From: Alphaproteobacteria bacterium
GTDB taxonomy: Bacteria > Pseudomonadota > Alphaproteobacteria > UBA828
NCBI GenBank assembly: GCA_022826345.1
Contig: JAJDVB010000162.1
Span: 4,507 to 68,506 of the forward strand
Length of the DNA stretch: 64,000 nucleotides
Direction of reading: 5' to 3'
The translations under genes were made by a program, and so were the position numbers. Below the pieces are notes generated by a model that did no database searches, was not told the origin of the DNA, and saw only the letters and a list, made by a program, of their open reading frames with translations. Positions 62,055-64,000 of the stretch are shown here, in pieces; position 1 is the first letter of the stretch, and every line of letters starts with the position of its first letter.

Positions 62055-64000
62055 TTAGCCGGCCCGTGCCGACGAAAGTTCCTGGACGGTCGTGACCCCG
62101 GCGAGCGCGCCGATCTCGCCGCCGAGAGAAGGGCTGAGCGCGTAGGACTCGGGTAGCTCGACCTCGACCGTGCCTTCCCCGCCGGTCTCTACGAAAAGCG
62201 CGATTCGTCCGCCACCCGCCGGTCGGCTCGCGAGGATCGCGCCCAACGGCTCCAACGCGCTCGTGTCGCTCACGTAGACCGCGAGACCGGTGAGATTGCG
62301 CGCGAGCCTGGCGTCCAGGTCGTCGAAGCTCTGGGCGGAGAGCTTGACCTCCTCGCCCTCGATACGCGCCTGCGCGGTCACCAGCACCGGCCTGCCGGGC
62401 TCCAGCACGTCGCGCCCCTCGCCGTAGGTCTCGCGGAAGGCCGCCACCTCGAAGCTGCCGCTCGGGTCGGAAAGCTGGATGAAGGCGTAGCGCCGCGAGC
62501 CGGGCCCGCGCTCCCTGACGTTCAGCACCATGCCGGCCAAGCGGAAGCGCGTGATGCCCCGCGCGACCTGCTGCGCCACCTCGGCGGCGGGCGTGACCGT
62601 GAGGCCCTTGAGCGCGTCCTGGTAAGAATCCAAGGGGTGGGCGGAGAGATAGAAGCCGACCGCCTCTTGCTCGGCGGCCAGCCTCTCGTTCGCGTCCCAG
62701 TCCTCCTGCTCCGGCAGGCTCGGCCTGGGCGCGAGCGTCGCGTCGGACTCGTCGAAGAGCGAGGCCTGGGAGCGCGAGAGCTTGGCCTGGGCCGAATAGG
62801 CGAGAAGGATCTCGGCACCGTCCGCCATCTGCTTGCGGTTCGACGTAAGGCTGTCGAAGGCACCGGCCTTGGCCAGATTCTCGATCTGGCGGCGGTTGAT
62901 CTGATGCGGATCGACCCGGCCGGCGAAATCGAAGGGATCGGCAAACGGACCGTTGGCTGTTCGCTCATTAGCCAGCGCCGTCATTGCCTGCACGCCGACG
63001 TTCCTGATCGCGCCGAGCGCATAGCGGATCGCCTTGCTGCCGTCTTCCTGGCTCTCGACCGAGAAGGTCGCCCGCGAGGCGTTGATGTCGGGCGGCAGCA
63101 GGGGAATTCCGAGCCGTTCCAGCTCCCGGCGGAACAATTCCAGCCGGTCGGTGTTGTTGATCTCCAGGCTCATGGAGGCGGCCATGAACTCGACCGGGTG
63201 GTTGGCCTTAAGGTACGCGGTCTGGTAGGCGACCAGCGCGTAGGCCGCTGCGTGGGACTTGTTGAAGCCGTAGCCCGCGAACTTAGCCACCAACTCGAAG
63301 ATACGGGTCGCGTCGTTGCGGGAGACCTCGTTGGCAAGCGCGCCGTTCACGAAGGTTTCCCGCTGCGCGTCCATCTCCGCCTTGATCTTCTTGCCCATGG
63401 CGCGGCGCAGCAGGTCGGCGGAGCCCAGGCTGTAGCCGGCGAGAACCTTGGCGATCTCCATCACCTGCTCCTGGTAGATGATGACGCCAAACGTTTCCTC
63501 CAGCAGGCCGGTCAGCATCGGGTGCAGGTAGTCCGGTTTCTCCTTGCCATGCTTGCAGGCGATGTAGCGGGGAATGTTGTCCATCGGGCCAGGCCGGTAG
63601 AGCGAGACCAGGGCGATGATGTCCTCGAAACTGTCCGGCTTCATCTGGCGCAGCGCATCGCGCATGCCGCCGCTTTCGAGCTGAAATATGCCTACCGTTT
63701 CGCCGTGTCCGAGCATCTCGTAGGTCGCCGGATCGTCTAGCGGCAGGCTCTCGAGGTCGATTTTCTCGCCCCTGTCGGCCACCAGCTTGCAGGCCGTCTG
63801 GAGGACGGTCAGGGTCTTGAGGCCGAGGAAATCGAACTTCACGAGGCCGGCCGCCTCCGCGTATTTCATGGAGAACTGCGTCGCCAGTTGACCCTCGCGC
63901 GGATCGCGGTAGAGCGGAACCAGTTCGGTCAGCGGCCGGTCTCCGATGATCACGCCGGCGGCATGGGTCGAGGCATGGCGGTACAGGCCCTCAAGCTTGA
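62055..64000 (-). CDS. dnaE: DNA polymerase III subunit alpha, C-terminal part (truncated by window edge)
   Basis: The frame runs off the window, and about 648 residues of a protein of normally about 1,150 are visible. The visible part begins in the active-site palm region (LVPLYRDPREGQLATQFSM, AGLVKFDFLGLKTL), continues through the fingers (LVSLYRPGPMDNIPRYIA, IIYQEQVMEIA, AGYGFNKSHAAAYALVAYQTAYLKANHP) and the helix-hairpin-helix region, then an OB-fold (GMVLNVRERGPGSRRYAFIQLSDPSG) and a C-terminal domain. The PHP domain and catalytic aspartates lie outside. This is the replicative DnaE1 type. It is upstream of rpsB on the same strand, separated by 168 bases. Confidence 0.95.
   Translation of the reverse strand, partial: KLEGLYRHASTHAAGVIIGDRPLTELVPLYRDPREGQLATQFSMKYAEAAGLVKFDFLGLKTLTVLQTACKLVADRGEKIDLESLPLDDPATYEMLGHGETVGIFQLESGGMRDALRQMKPDSFEDIIALVSLYRPGPMDNIPRYIACKHGKEKPDYLHPMLTGLLEETFGVIIYQEQVMEIAKVLAGYSLGSADLLRRAMGKKIKAEMDAQRETFVNGALANEVSRNDATRIFELVAKFAGYGFNKSHAAAYALVAYQTAYLKANHPVEFMAASMSLEINNTDRLELFRRELERLGIPLLPPDINASRATFSVESQEDGSKAIRYALGAIRNVGVQAMTALANERTANGPFADPFDFAGRVDPHQINRRQIENLAKAGAFDSLTSNRKQMADGAEILLAYSAQAKLSRSQASLFDESDATLAPRPSLPEQEDWDANERLAAEQEAVGFYLSAHPLDSYQDALKGLTVTPAAEVAQQVARGITRFRLAGMVLNVRERGPGSRRYAFIQLSDPSGSFEVAAFRETYGEGRDVLEPGRPVLVTAQARIEGEEVKLSAQSFDDLDARLARNLTGLAVYVSDTSALEPLGAILASRPAGGGRIALFVETGGEGTVEVELPESYALSPSLGGEIGALAGVTTVQELSSARAG

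Overview
The window is a high-GC alphaproteobacterial chromosome segment, most like a Rhodospirillales-type lineage. The evidence is gene order: aroA-cmk-rpsA-sppA-ihfB-lapA-trpF-trpB-trpA-accD-folC, hemC-hemD-Mic60-like-hemY divergent from tsaD with gpsA nearby, an MmcB-family gene, a TIGR02300-type zinc-ribbon gene next to aroA, and rpsB-tsf-pyrH-frr-uppS. Translational coupling through ATGA or GTGA overlaps and GTG or TTG starts are common. No species can be named from the sequence alone.

Layout. 1-6.8 kb: a 5'-truncated IlvD/Edd dehydratase, a short-chain dehydrogenase, and a carbohydrate module (GH15 hydrolase, OtsA, convergent OtsB). 7.0-8.4 kb: a decayed integrative element beside tRNA-Thr, with a frameshifted integrase, a hypothetical gene, an AlpA-like regulator and a tRNA-like remnant. 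8.5-16.3 kb: haem genes, tsaD, a SUMF1-family protein and gpsA. 16.5-20.8 kb: two tRNA-Leu genes, a cyclase-family hydrolase, a lone hydantoinase A subunit and thioredoxin. 20.8-31.5 kb: the folate, fatty-acid, tryptophan, IHF, S1 and shikimate block on the minus strand. 31.6-37.5 kb: TIGR02300-type gene, tRNA-Ala, a response regulator, a hydrolase, MetY, PurB and tRNA-Gln. 37.8-41.6 kb: a sugar-type ABC importer. 41.6-45.7 kb: MmcB family (with a possible SOS box), an unrecognised protein, class 3 asparaginase, SDR and a HisN-like phosphatase. 45.9-49.5 kb: a TonB-dependent receptor coupled to a sphingomyelinase-like secreted phosphodiesterase. 49.5-57.9 kb: catabolic and uptake genes (amidohydrolase, luciferase-like monooxygenase, TRAP transporter, class III aminotransferase, amidase). 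57.9-64 kb: uppS-frr-pyrH-tsf-rpsB and the C-terminal part of dnaE.

The most unusual non-coding signal is a dispersed repeat of about 85-115 bp, present four times in the same orientation (near 1.6, 6.0, 16.4 and 37.6 kb), built from four consecutive GC-rich palindromes. Two copies are preceded by perfect 15-bp hairpins whose arms differ at three positions with compensating changes. The most interesting protein pair is the receptor plus sphingomyelinase-like enzyme, joined by a GTGA overlap. No CRISPR array, rRNA operon or intact transposase was seen.
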